A stretch of DNA of 24,628 nucleotides from Candidatus Parvarchaeota archaeon (GCA_016866895.1 VGKX01000001.1:1-24628), one strand, 5' to 3'; positions 10,001-17,700 are shown, counted from the stretch's first letter. Numbers and translations: made by a program. Notes: a model not told the origin generated them from the letters alone.

Positions 10001-13000
10001 GTAATCTCAAGTGTCCAGTTCTGGCCCTTTGACAGGTTGCCACTTGTTATGTTGGCTATGTTGGTTTCAGTTGCCGAGCTTGCACCAACGTAGGTTCCGG
10101 TAAGGTTGAGAGCCCCGTTTTTGAACCATTTGTAGGAGTAGTTGAAAGAGCCGCCGCCAAATGTCGCATTGGCAAGGCCAAAGAGGGTTGATATCTTGTA
10201 GAATTGGGTGCCGTTGCCGGCCGATGCGCTTGAGTTGAATATTCTTGAGTAAAGAATGTCTGGAGAGGAGATTAGGATGGTAAGTTGCGAGGAGTTCCTT
10301 GAAGTTCCATTTGAAGTGCCGTCAAAGGGCGTGATTTGGCAGACAAGAACGTCAGAGGCGCCGTATGACAAGCTTGTTATTGCCTGCGTTGTTAGCCCAG
10401 TTGAAGTGCCGTTTTTGAACCATAGGTAATAGAATGATGTGGTATCTGAGTCAATGTCCGACGTAGTGGAATTTTCACAGGAAACGTTATCCGTGTTTGC
10501 ATAGGCGATAGAAGGATTGAAAGTCGGGTTTGAAGTGATTGGAAGTGAGTTGGATATTGAGATGGTTGAAGAGTTGTTGGAAGTCGAATTCCCACTTGAG
10601 GAGACGGCCGTAATCTCAAGTGTCCAGTTCTGGCCCTTGGACAGGTTGCCACTTGTTATGTTGGCGATGTTGTATTCGACACCAGAGCTTGCGCCATCAA
10701 ATGTTCCGGATAAGTTCAGCTCGCCATTCTTGAACCATTTGTAGGAGTAGTTGAAGGGGACGGCTTCAGAGGTTGCATTTGCAAGGCCAAAAAGCGTGGA
10801 GTTTTTGTAAAATGTGGTGCCGCCAGTTGAGGACAAGGAAGTATTTCTGATTCTTGAGTGTATGACAGTAGGCACTGCCCCGCTTAAGGATATTGTTAAG
10901 GAAGAGGAATTTGCTGGTGCGCCGATTTCATTCTCGTCCCGGTTATATGGGGTGATTTGACAGGTTATGTTGTCATAGGTTGTGAAAGAGGAATTGGTTA
11001 TGTATTCAGTTGTGATGCCAGTGGAAACGTTGTTCTTGAACCACAAGTAGTAAAACTGTATATCGTCCCCATCAATATCCGAGGATGAGCCATTGACGCA
11101 AGTGATGTTTGGCGTGAACCTCAAGGCGTTTGCCGGCGACAGGGTTGGAGTGGAAGTAGTCGGGGGCGTGTTTGAAATGTTGATTTGAGTTGAATTGAGA
11201 GGAGAGGAGTTGCCAGATGCTGACATGCCGGTTATCTCCAGCCTCCAAGTTTGGCCCTTTGACAGGTTGCCACTTGTTATGTTGGCGATGTTGTACTCGA
11301 CACCAGAGCTTGCGCCGGCAAATGTTCCGGATAAATTCAGCGCGCCGTTCTTGAACCATTTGTAGGAGTAGTTGAAAGGTGTGAGGCCAGAGGTGCCGTT
11401 TGCAAAGCCAACAAGCGTGGAGGCCTTGTAGAAAAGAGTGCCGTTTGTCAAGTTCCGAATTGTTGAGTTAAGAACTGTTGGCAGGCTGAATTCGGTAGTC
11501 AAAGGCAGAGAGTCGGTGTTTGAAGCCTCAATTGTGTATGTCGAATCGCAAATGCTGTCCCAGGGATTTGTATCAGAGCACGTCTGCGAAAAGCCAGTGC
11601 CAGAGGGGTTTGCCCAGAAGTTGCCGCCCAAGTATGAACCGTTCATTATGTTTTTCCCTGAGACTTTGGTCCTGTTCCATATGTTTACGGGAATTGTTAT
11701 TTCAACTGGAGTGGGAAGAGTATAATATACGGTAATGTTTACGTGGTCGATTGAGGCTGTGGACGAGATGGTCGTTGGGTTGACTGCAGAGATTGCAACA
11801 CCAAAGCCAGCATGATTAATGTCTGCAGCGCTCCAAGTTGCCCCCCAGGTATTTCTTGGCCCCCCGTAGGACGAGTAAGCCAATGTAGTGCCCCAGACTC
11901 CGCCTGCCGCATATTCTGTTGCAAGAAAATTGGTGCGGTTGATGATTCTTATTGAATTGTCAGAAACGGTGCCAGCTACGGAAGCGGCTTTTCTTATTGT
12001 CACCAATATGCCGTCAATCCTTGCATTTGTTGGGATGCTAAAGCCAAAGGATTGCGCGGTAAGATAGCGGGAAGTTGTTTCGCAGCCTTTTTGGAAATAC
12101 GCAGTAGCTTTTATTGCTGGCGATGCGCCGCCTCCAATTAATTCGCACAAAGATGCAGTCGCGCTAGTGCCATCAGAAGACTGGGCATTTGTGGGGCTTT
12201 GCCAAGACATTGTCCCAACAGCAAAGTCATTGCTAAATGCCCCCCCATTCCGTGGCCCCGATAACATACTTAGCATTGCAGCGGCAAAATTATTGGTGTT
12301 GTTGAAGATGTTGTTGTAAATCCGGTTGCTTGTAGAGTTGTTTAGGAAAATGCCTGCAAAACTGTTGCTTGCAACAGTGCTGTTTGTCAGGTTGTTGAAG
12401 CTTGAATCGAGGGTGAATGAAATCCCGAGTCCGTAGGGCGTGTTGCTGGAAGAAGTCAGGTTGGAAAGGGTGTTCTTGTTAGAATATTCCAGATAAATGC
12501 CAGCAACATAGCTTCCGGTGGTATTGGTGCCAAAAATGCGGCTTGAAGAAGTGTTATTGAAAAGAATCCCGTATGTGCTTGAATATACGGTTGAGTTAAT
12601 TATTGTGATATTAGTTGAAGCGGTTCTGGCTCTTATGCCAATCGGGTATTCAGAAATGATGCAATTTCGAATTGTAATGTTTTTCTTGGTTGTAATTGAA
12701 ACGCCAACTGCTGCTGCCGATGAGGCTGCCGCGTCAATTGTTTTGCCATTGCAATTTAGCTCGGTATAGTTGCTTGAAAACACAAAGCAGTTCGCATTGC
12801 TGTTGTTTGCAATGTTCTGGGTAAGAGAATAATATGCAGATCCGACAAGGTTTGCATTGCAAGTAGTCAATATTTTTGTGTCCGAAAGCGGCAAGTAGTC
12901 TATGCTTATGGGGTCTGAAATTGTATAGTTGAAGTCGCAAATACCGTTGTCATTATCGGCGCATGCCGAGCGATTTTGGGAAAAACCCGTCCCATTTGGG

Positions 13001-16000
13001 CTTGCCCAGAAGTTGCCGCCAATCATTGAGCCTCCAATCGCGTTTGTTCCGCTTCTAAGTGTAACGTTCCAATAGTTTGTGGAGCTGGAAAGGGTGAAAA
13101 AAACATTTGCAGAGTTGTTGAGAATGTTGTCATAGATCAGGTTATTTGTAGTCTGAGTTCCTTCCTCGTCTTCAAAATTGATGCCGGCTATGGTGCTGTT
13201 TGAAATGTTGTTTTTAGATATGTTGTTGGACTGGCTAGCATAAACGTAAAGACCTGAGTGGGAGCTTGAAGCAAGAGTCGTGTTTTCGATTTTGTTGAAA
13301 TGCGCCTTGGTTAAATAAAGGCCAAAAACATTGAGGATGAAATTTGTCCTGTTGACAAGATTGTAGTTTGAGGAGTCAATGAACAGGCCTGCAGAGTTTG
13401 AAGTAAAGTTGGAATTTATTATCTGGTTGGAGTTTGAAAGGAACATGAGAAGCCCATACAAGTCGTTTGAATCCAGATTCAATTCGGAAAAGTTGTTTGA
13501 GGAAGATGCAGAGGAATATATTCCATAGGGGTTTGAGGATGCAAAGGACCTTGTAAGCGTGTTGTTTGCAGAACCTATAAGATAGACACCTGAGTCCAAA
13601 TTTGAGGAGGCATTGATGCCCGATAGGAGATTGCCACTGGAGTAGTTCAGGTAAACCCCATATGTGCTGGAAACTGAAGTGATGTTGGAGATGGTGTTGT
13701 TCCTAGACCGTTCCAAAATAAGCCCGAAATCAAATCCTGAAACCGTGCAGTTGCCGATAACCGTATTGTTATAACCGGAAACATTTATTCCTGAAGTGTT
13801 TGCAAGCGAATTGCCTGAAATCCTAAAGCCAAGGCAGTTGAGTCTTGCGTTGTTAGACTTTATTGAAATACAGGTTGAGTTTGCAATTGAAATGTTTGAA
13901 CTTAGGGAATATGTAATTGGGTTTGTGAGGTTGGTACATGAGCCTAGGTAGATTGCACTTGAAAGCGGGAGAGAGTCAATGTTGAAGCCCTTATTGCTTG
14001 TAAGATTGTAAGCTGAATCACAAATGCCATCTGCCGGGGATATGTCGGCACAAGTGTCAGAATATCCGGTTCCTGAAGGTGTTCCCCAATAGTTTCCGCC
14101 AAGGAAAGGGCCGTTCCTGAAGTTCAGTTTGCCTGCCTTTGTTATGTTCCATATGGTGCTGTTTTGCAGGTCAGTTATGTTGAAGTTGACAGTGTTGTTG
14201 AAGTAATTATTGGAGAATGCATTTTTTTGCGATGTTGGCACGTTTGAGATGTTTAGGCCAACTGCGCTGCTGCCAAGCAGGGTGAGAATGGTGAAGCGAT
14301 TTGAACCAGAAAGGTCAATCCGGATGCCGTTTCCGTTGTTGAGAAGAGTTGCCTCAGAAAAGTTAGCAGAATATGAGGAATTGAGGAGGATACCGTATGT
14401 GTTTGAGTTTAGGACTAGGTTTGTAAAGTTGCTGACATTGGATGTGTGCAGGTAAACTGCGTAGGCGACGCTTGAATTGGAAGTCAGGTTGGAAACATAT
14501 GTCCTGTTGGACTGGTTTATGAGAAGCCCAATGGAATTGAGGTTTGAAGTAAGATTGGAAACTGAGTTGTTGGATGAGGCGAGGACATAAAATCCTATTG
14601 CCCTTGAATTGTTTGTCGTATTTATGTATGTAAACTGGTTGTTTGAAGAGGCATTGACAAAAATGCCAAAGTTTGAATTGTTCTTGGCGATTACATTTGA
14701 AACCGATACATAGGTTGACGAGGTGACTACAAGGCCGGAATAGGAGTTGTTTGTAAAGTTGCTGTTGGTGATTATGGCACCAGACACGCCGCTTAGCCTT
14801 ATGCCCTGGTTAAGCCCCCGTATGTCACAGTCCCTTATTTGCACGTTGCTCCCATTTACGCTAATGCCGATTGTCCCCGACTGGCTCGTCCCGTTGATTG
14901 ACTTACCGGTGCAGCGTATTTCAACCTGGTTTGCCGTGACATTGATGCACGTTGACGAGGCAACCTGCAAGGCCGCGTTAATCGTATAAATGCCAGGATA
15001 AGAGAGGTTTGAGCAGGAAGAAATTACTGAATTTGCGCTTGCCAAAGGAAGGTAGTCGGTATTGTTGAGGGTGCCTGTTGTAATGTTATATGTTGAATCG
15101 CAGATATTGTCCACATTGGTATCTGTACAAGTTGACGTATTTTCGGAAAACCCAAAGCCCGAAGGGTTTGCCCAGAAATTGCCTCCAATTGCAAAGCCGC
15201 CCACAATGTTGCGCTTGTCTGTAGCATTGAAAGTTGTGTTCCACCGGTTGTTGTTTGGAAGATTGAAAAAGATTGCATTGTTTGTGTTATTCAGGAAATT
15301 GTTGAAAAAAGTGTTGTTGGCAGATGCGGTGAGGTTGATGCCGGAAAGGTTGTTGTTTGTAATCGAGAGATTGGAGATTGAGTTGTTGTATGAGAAGTTT
15401 AGGAATAGACCGCTTTTTGCATTTCCATCAAGGCTGCCTACAGATATTGTACTGTTGTGCGAGTTGTTGAAAAACAGGCCAAATTGGGTGTTGTTCCTAA
15501 GTGTCAGATTGGAAAGCGTGTTGTTGTATGAATACGTGTAGAAAACACCTGAGTCAAAATTGTAAACCTCGCATCTTTGAATTGTTGTGAAATTGCTCCG
15601 GTTTATGAAAAGGCCGTAAGTGTTTGCAGCCCCGCTTCCGTTGATTGCAAAATTATTGCAGTCAAATGTTATATTGCTTGAAAGAACCCTGATGCAGGTT
15701 GCAGAAGGAGAGGAAATGTTGTTCATTAGAAGATAGGAGCCTGGCTCTGTTATGTTGATACAGGAATAAACAAAATTGATGCCAGAAAGTGGGAGGGCAT
15801 CATCGTTTACAGTGCCATTGATTGTATAATTAGTCGAGCACAACCCATCTTTGTCAGAATCGTCACAAACCTGTGAAAATCCGGTTTTTGCAGGATTTGC
15901 CCAGAAATTGCCGCCAGTGTAAGGGCCTGCTCTTATGTTTGTTGCCAAAGTCATGCTTGTGTTCCAGGAGTTTGCCGATGAATTGAGGACATAGACGTTT

Positions 16001-17637
16001 TTTGTATTGTTGAAAATGTTGTTGTAAAATAGGTTGCCTGTTGAAGAGCCAAGGCTAATGCCAAGTTTGCTGTTATTTGATACAATAGAGTTGTAGATTG
16101 TAGAGCTGTCACTGTTAGAATAAGTTATACCATATGTATTGTTGTTAATGCTAGAATTGTAAATTTTTACACTATCAGCATTTGAAATTGCAAGTCCAGT
16201 AGAGAAATTCAGCACTTTGCAATTTCTAACTATGCTTTGGGACGAGCCAATTGATATTCCAGTTCCTGTTCCGCTTCCCCTAATTGAGTAGCCTTTGCAA
16301 TCAAGCTGGATGTTTTGGTCCTGAATCAGAGTGAGACAGGAGCCAGAAGATGTCAAATTCTGTGTAAGTTTATAAGTGCTTTGAGAGGTAACAGTGGTAG
16401 GACAGGAAGTAATTGGTGTTGAGAATGAAAGTGGGAGAGAATCACCTGCAGCTAGCTCATTTGAACTGTCAAAATCCTGAATGTATGGAACAGGACAGAA
16501 CGACGATGGATCATCGTCTATAAATCCATTTTCATCATTGTCAGTACAGTTTTGGGAAAACCCATTGCCCAGAGGAGCAACCCACGCATTGCCTCCAAGA
16601 ACTGGACCGCCAACAATGTTTGTTCCCGAGGTGTTTGAGGCATTTAGATTAACATACAGGCGTGAATTGCACGGATAGCGAATCGAGTTTGAGGCATTGA
16701 GGATGTTGTTGTAGATTGAGATATTGTGATAAATTTGATAGGAGCAGGAAGTATAATAGAAATTGATAAGCTCGTTGTCTTTGTCTGTCGAAGTCAGTGT
16801 GCTGTTAGTTATGACGTCGTTGTAAAAGTGTGCCAATCCTTCAAAATTAATAACTCCTTGGGCTATGGCGCCAGTTCTAGAAGTGACATTTGCAATGACA
16901 TTGTTTGAGGCCCCATCTGCAAAAGTTATTGGCTTGCAGGCAGCACTACACGAAAAATTGCCAAGATAGATTTTTGTATTGTTTGAAACTACTTTGATTC
17001 CAGTGCCAGAACCTGGAGCTATATTGAAGTTGGAGACAAGCACGTTTGAGCTATCTTCGACTTTAATGGCAGCCACAGCAACAGTTGAGTCGCTTTTAAA
17101 GCCAGAGATATTTACATTTGAGGATTTGTCTATGTGAATGCCAGTTGGCAAACCAGCCGCGTTTGAGACAGTTGTGTTGTTAATTCTTATATTGGTGCTT
17201 CCTGCATGAATTTCAAAACCTGATGATTGAAAATCACCGTGGATTACACAATTTCTTATTGTAATGTTGTTGCGGCCAGTGATGTTGAATGCGTATTTGT
17301 CATATGAGGTTGCATACGAACTAATAGAATGGCCAGAGCAGTCAAAATCAACATTGTCTTGGCCAAACTGGAAGCAACCAGTCCACGTACTGCCAGCCTG
17401 AGAATCACTAAAGACAATGTCTTGAGAAAGTGTGAAATCTCCAGTACCAAGGGATTGTACGCAAACTGATAGAGAAGTTGAATAAGCCGACCCAATCAAG
17501 AAAAATACCAGGAGAATAAAAAGGCAAATGACGCGTGAAACTGCTGCCATAGAACTAGTTGCAGAAAATATAGAGCGCTGACCTGCAAGATAAGAAGTAA
17601 GCTGATGAAGGACAGACCCACTTTTTTTGACTAACAT
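4039..17637 (-). CDS. Giant secreted modular surface protein (NosD-type beta-helices plus Ig-like array)
   Basis: One uninterrupted frame encodes about 4,532 residues. The first ATG is at 17637. A strong TATA box at 17659-17676 predicts transcription start near 17640, so a leaderless mRNA starting at this ATG is likely. The signal peptide (MAAVSRVICLFILLVFFLIG) begins at residue 30, so an internal start at 17550 is possible, but no ribosome binding site precedes it. Order of parts: beta-helix modules (residues ~60-2060, interrupted by one inserted domain); tandem Ig-like pairs (~2060-3620, with a second inserted domain near 3260-3410); three more beta-helix modules (~3620-4390); and a final sandwich-like domain (~4395-4532). 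Nine modules end in GGNFWA or a close variant plus a loop such as CADNDNGICD. The protein is extraordinarily rich in Asn, Ser and Thr, with dense glycosylation sequons. No C-terminal anchor is visible, so it may be held by the downstream membrane protein. An S-layer, adhesin or predation role is inference. Confidence 0.88.
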   Translation of the reverse strand: MLVKKSGSVLHQLTSYLAGQRSIFSATSSMAAVSRVICLFILLVFFLIGSAYSTSLSVCVQSLGTGDFTLSQDIVFSDSQAGSTWTGCFQFGQDNVDFDCSGHSISSYATSYDKYAFNITGRNNITIRNCVIHGDFQSSGFEIHAGSTNIRINNTTVSNAAGLPTGIHIDKSSNVNISGFKSDSTVAVAAIKVEDSSNVLVSNFNIAPGSGTGIKVVSNNTKIYLGNFSCSAACKPITFADGASNNVIANVTSRTGAIAQGVINFEGLAHFYNDVITNSTLTSTDKDNELINFYYTSCSYQIYHNISIYNNILNASNSIRYPCNSRLYVNLNASNTSGTNIVGGPVLGGNAWVAPLGNGFSQNCTDNDENGFIDDDPSSFCPVPYIQDFDSSNELAAGDSLPLSFSTPITSCPTTVTSQSTYKLTQNLTSSGSCLTLIQDQNIQLDCKGYSIRGSGTGTGISIGSSQSIVRNCKVLNFSTGLAISNADSVKIYNSSINNNTYGITYSNSDSSTIYNSIVSNNSKLGISLGSSTGNLFYNNIFNNTKNVYVLNSSANSWNTSMTLATNIRAGPYTGGNFWANPAKTGFSQVCDDSDKDGLCSTNYTINGTVNDDALPLSGINFVYSCINITEPGSYLLMNNISSPSATCIRVLSSNITFDCNNFAINGSGAANTYGLFINRSNFTTIQRCEVYNFDSGVFYTYSYNNTLSNLTLRNNTQFGLFFNNSHNSTISVGSLDGNAKSGLFLNFSYNNSISNLSITNNNLSGINLTASANNTFFNNFLNNTNNAIFFNLPNNNRWNTTFNATDKRNIVGGFAIGGNFWANPSGFGFSENTSTCTDTNVDNICDSTYNITTGTLNNTDYLPLASANSVISSCSNLSYPGIYTINAALQVASSTCINVTANQVEIRCTGKSINGTSQSGTIGISVNGSNVQIRDCDIRGLNQGIRLSGVSGAIITNSNFTNNSYSGLVVTSSTYVSVSNVIAKNNSNFGIFVNASSNNQFTYINTTNNSRAIGFYVLASSNNSVSNLTSNLNSIGLLINQSNRTYVSNLTSNSSVAYAVYLHTSNVSNFTNLVLNSNTYGILLNSSYSANFSEATLLNNGNGIRIDLSGSNRFTILTLLGSSAVGLNISNVPTSQKNAFSNNYFNNTVNFNITDLQNSTIWNITKAGKLNFRNGPFLGGNYWGTPSGTGYSDTCADISPADGICDSAYNLTSNKGFNIDSLPLSSAIYLGSCTNLTNPITYSLSSNISIANSTCISIKSNNARLNCLGFRISGNSLANTSGINVSGYNNTVIGNCTVSGFDFGLILERSRNNTISNITSVSSTYGVYLNYSSGNLLSGINASSNLDSGVYLIGSANNTLTRSFASSNPYGIYSSASSSNNFSELNLDSNDLYGLLMFLSNSNQIINSNFTSNSAGLFIDSSNYNLVNRTNFILNVFGLYLTKAHFNKIENTTLASSSHSGLYVYASQSNNISKNNISNSTIAGINFEDEEGTQTTNNLIYDNILNNSANVFFTLSSSTNYWNVTLRSGTNAIGGSMIGGNFWASPNGTGFSQNRSACADNDNGICDFNYTISDPISIDYLPLSDTKILTTCNANLVGSAYYSLTQNIANNSNANCFVFSSNYTELNCNGKTIDAAASSAAAVGVSITTKKNITIRNCIISEYPIGIRARTASTNITIINSTVYSSTYGILFNNTSSSRIFGTNTTGSYVAGIYLEYSNKNTLSNLTSSSNTPYGLGISFTLDSSFNNLTNSTVASNSFAGIFLNNSTSNRIYNNIFNNTNNFAAAMLSMLSGPRNGGAFSNDFAVGTMSWQSPTNAQSSDGTSATASLCELIGGGASPAIKATAYFQKGCETTSRYLTAQSFGFSIPTNARIDGILVTIRKAASVAGTVSDNSIRIINRTNFLATEYAAGGVWGTTLAYSSYGGPRNTWGATWSAADINHAGFGVAISAVNPTTISSTASIDHVNITVYYTLPTPVEITIPVNIWNRTKVSGKNIMNGSYLGGNFWANPSGTGFSQTCSDTNPWDSICDSTYTIEASNTDSLPLTTEFSLPTVLNSTIRNLTNGTLFYKASTLVGFANGTSGLTPFNYSYKWFKNGALNLSGTFAGASSGVEYNIANITSGNLSKGQTWRLEITGMSASGNSSPLNSTQINISNTPPTTSTPTLSPANALRFTPNITCVNGSSSDIDGDDIQFYYLWFKNNVSTGITTEYITNSSFTTYDNITCQITPYNRDENEIGAPANSSSLTISLSGAVPTVIHSRIRNTSLSSTGGTTFYKNSTLFGLANATSEAVPFNYSYKWFKNGELNLSGTFDGASSGVEYNIANITSGNLSKGQNWTLEITAVSSSGNSTSNNSSTISISNSLPITSNPTFNPSIAYANTDNVSCENSTTSDIDSDTTSFYYLWFKNGTSTGLTTQAITSLSYGASDVLVCQITPFDGTSNGTSRNSSQLTILISSPDILYSRIFNSSASAGNGTQFYKISTLFGLANATFGGGSFNYSYKWFKNGALNLTGTYVGASSATETNIANITSGNLSKGQNWTLEITAVSSSGNSTSNNSSVITISNLPPNTSTPALSPTVAYTNTSNITCSNSSASDEDGDSVSFSYLWFKNGAATGVATSYITNSSYVANDNITCQITPSDGFDNGTPVNSSQTTITATPPSSPSVRIINSTNGTQFYKISTLFGLANATFGGGSFNYSYKWFKNGELNLSGTFDGASSGVEYNIANITSDNLSKGQNWTLEITAVSSSGNSSAVNSTSINISNSPPNTSLPTVSPSIVYTNTANVSCNNSTSADNDGDSISFFYLWFINGSSTGITSSNISNSSFGAGDSVLCQITPSDGAANGSSSNSTSLTILFPAPTINSITIINSSNLSENGTVFYATSTLFGFANASHASSSFNFSYRWFVNGVLNLSGVFAGAASGISSNIANITSDNLSKGQNWTLEITAVSSSGNSSAANSSSVSISNSRPTTSAPTLSPTAVNTNTSIVTCNNGTTLDADWDTVSFYYLWYKNNASTGNTSSSLSNSSFTANDILICQITPFDGTENGTPANSTHVTVGVQEPTIVSVFLYNSTNASENGTVYFNNYTIYGFANSSYSGNSSFNYTYSWYVDGAVNSTGNFIGATEGMANIANLSGVLSKNQRWVLEVVAVNNLYSTSPKNSTTAIIWNTPPTTSSPALSPTTITKNTSAVYCLNGSTSDADGDNVSFIYLWYRNGNSTGVTAQFITNSSFNLSDNITCQIMAIDLSADTKAARNLSNISSSSIAWSNPANAQHADSSYASVTLDSERSTSLAATNFSFSLAPWSNVTGVLVSVAKTTGEGVAQALFDDSVKLIRLGTVSGSNKGSSESWPSSPAAIYYGGSYDLWNLNFTPSGINSGNFGVAISAVSHDYAQALVDSINITVYSTTNSSKYNSSTVQVTNAPPVTGVPTLVPSVAYTNTKNITCINTSAYDYEGSNISFYYLWFKNGAATAFNNSSISNSSFTENDALLCQITPFDGTYNGTPVNSSQLTVYSININVTIASILNTSNGTVFMPDSVLYGHAKAVAPLNPSSSFLFNYSYTWYLNGAAVEAGSYPNAQSNADTVIATMGDLVSGQVWILQVTAIYNSSRSTLNSSPIKISTPTVSCSNLSTANALYTLASGLNVASGTCLNVIAQNVTVDCQGQSIDGGLNSDTIGIHINRYNNTVVKNCTLRNLGYGLYLSTTSGGLVTNNTIANSTETGIYLNLASGNTFYNNYIRNYENYNNPSGYSNVWNTNPGTSTNIVAGRKIGGNFWADPLGSGFSEICEDYDNNSICDSPLALDSSNKDFYPLGVSASLPGSCDNMTESGVYTLTGSISGYPVTCMKVLANFVTLDCLGRTIDGLDGGGTYGISVIGYNNTTIKNCVVTDFYDGVHIENSHSNRLINVTTNSNTNTGLSLISSGGNVVDALASRENRYYDLLVQPSSPSDCANTIENSTGSGERQILYAGGKPGYLYNDVASQIVFCNAVSSFVENVTVSGSDTLENNGIFAYYSNYSTFANVDSSDNLIGLELSKGSSYATVIGSKFTSNSRGVSIDGGYNELANLTLDYNKYGLYMVNGAHDNTLTNSIVKNNDYGFYLYSAVKNTFFNNYFSNAVNVEVQANQKNIWNTTKIPGANIIGGSNLGGNYWAKEGADGFSQLCADANDDSICDTGYKVNSNNNIDMLPLAGINRITECMQITKSGAYLVAADVAGSGKCINVLANNVDITCEGNTISGTNQSSSIGVNVQDADNFRLSGCTISNFGTGLKISQSSGSSITGTKILSSKLYGINLTGVHGSKIYNNLFNNARNAFVQDSSNISWNRAKFPAISIVGGSYSGGNAWASPTGVDFSQLCYDSQPDGICDQQYNVSGNFSPGSQSVQAHIDYLPLSIPSGDSAGVNFITISSDTSAQVNLSFQDIRPGEEKEFKFMLRNDGIQNIALGVYSDKDAGEFIGGSNPLFQISAQSYKPGSCFGSLAGFSNLSAKAVELCPSLQFRDESDTLEITVKVKIDTDSPAQESSAYLTFVSSPI
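4560..6400 (-). repeat. C-terminal block of three NosD-type beta-helix modules
   Basis: Three modules of the giant protein lie here. Their signatures are GGNAWASPTG (~4600), GGNYWAKEGADGF (~5190) and GGNFWADPLGSGFSE (~6310). Each is preceded by a run of N-N-T/N-V-x beta-helix rungs and an N-x-W-N-T step, and followed by an Asp-rich Cys loop and a D-x-L-P-L or F-Y-P-L end. They diverge clearly at DNA level, so they are older duplications than the central array. Confidence 0.75.
7405..7865 (-). other. Inserted beta-sandwich-like domain, copy 2
   Basis: This segment of the giant protein contains WSNPANAQHADSS, NFSFSLAPWSNVTGVLVSV, DSVKL, YYGGSYDLWNLNFTPSGIN, FGVAISAV and DSINITVY. The same order of motifs occurs at 11700-12285. 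Similar stretches are known in phage-tail-like and surface proteins, but I cannot name the domain with certainty. Here it stands where an Ig-like A unit would be expected between two B units. Confidence 0.6.
8185..11450 (-). repeat. Tandem ~600-bp repeats encoding Ig-like domain pairs
   Basis: The plus strand carries the anchor GGCCGTAATCTCAAGTGTCC at 8791, 9400, 9997 and 10606, and a diverged version at ~11227. The spacings are 609, 597, 609 and 621 bp, all multiples of three. An older diverged unit lies near 8190. Each unit encodes about 200 residues. The A domain has STLFGLANA, YSYKWFKNG, NIANITSGNLSKGQNWTLEI and SSSGNS. The B domain has SPTxAxTNT, SCxNS, DxDGDSxSFxYLWFKNG and CQITPFDG. 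Stretches of more than 50 bp are identical between neighbours, so the array is recent or homogenised. Confidence 0.9.
11570..16650 (-). repeat. N-terminal block of NosD-type beta-helix modules
   Basis: Six module ends are visible in the giant gene: GGNFWANPSGTGFSQTC (~11610), GGNFWASPNGTGFSQN (~13000), GGNYWGTPSGTGYSD (~14085), GGNFWANPSGFGFSEN (~15170), GGNFWANPAKTGFSQ (~15895) and GGNAWVAPLGNGFSQN (~16580). Each module runs about 700-1,400 bp. It opens with a C-x-N-(I/L) motif and a VL/IL-like strand containing a buried Cys, passes through N-N-S/T rungs, and closes with the Trp signature. The layout matches archaeal NosD-like repeats, in which a GGNYW-type motif is followed by an Asp-rich loop. 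Confidence 0.8.
11700..12285 (-). other. Inserted beta-sandwich-like domain, copy 1, within a beta-helix module
   Basis: The translated segment contains WQSPTNAQSSDG, FGFSIPTNARIDGILVTI, DNSIRIINRTN, YGGPRNTWGATWSAADIN, FGVAISAV and DHVNITVYYT. It interrupts a module between the usual NNIFNNTNNF step and the IPVNIWNRTKVSGKN step, which are contiguous in every other module of the protein. Confidence 0.65.
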
Positions 17638-17658
17638 TAGCACATATATGGACAGAGA

Positions 17659-17676
17659 CCTATTTATATATATTTC
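17659..17676 (-). promoter_or_regulatory. TATA promoter of the giant surface-protein gene
   Basis: The minus strand reads AAATATATATAAATAGG here. The box centre at ~17666 places the start of transcription near 17640, next to the first ATG at 17637, which implies a leaderless mRNA. The box is nearly symmetric and could also fire toward the plus strand, with a start near 17692, just before the candidate structured RNA. Confidence 0.6.
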
Positions 17677-17700
17677 TGGTTGGGAACGAGGTAAAGTTAA

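Noticed and set aside
8185..11450. Evenly spaced repeats that might suggest a CRISPR or satellite array
   Set aside because: The period is ~600 bp, units are multiples of three, and one frame stays open through all of them. They are protein-coding domain repeats.
15062..15541. 159-codon plus-strand frame inside the giant gene
   Set aside because: It is the antisense of Asn/Thr-rich beta-helix codons (AAC/AAT read as GTT/ATT), which gives long Val/Leu-rich shadow frames. Many similar ones exist across 4-17 kb.
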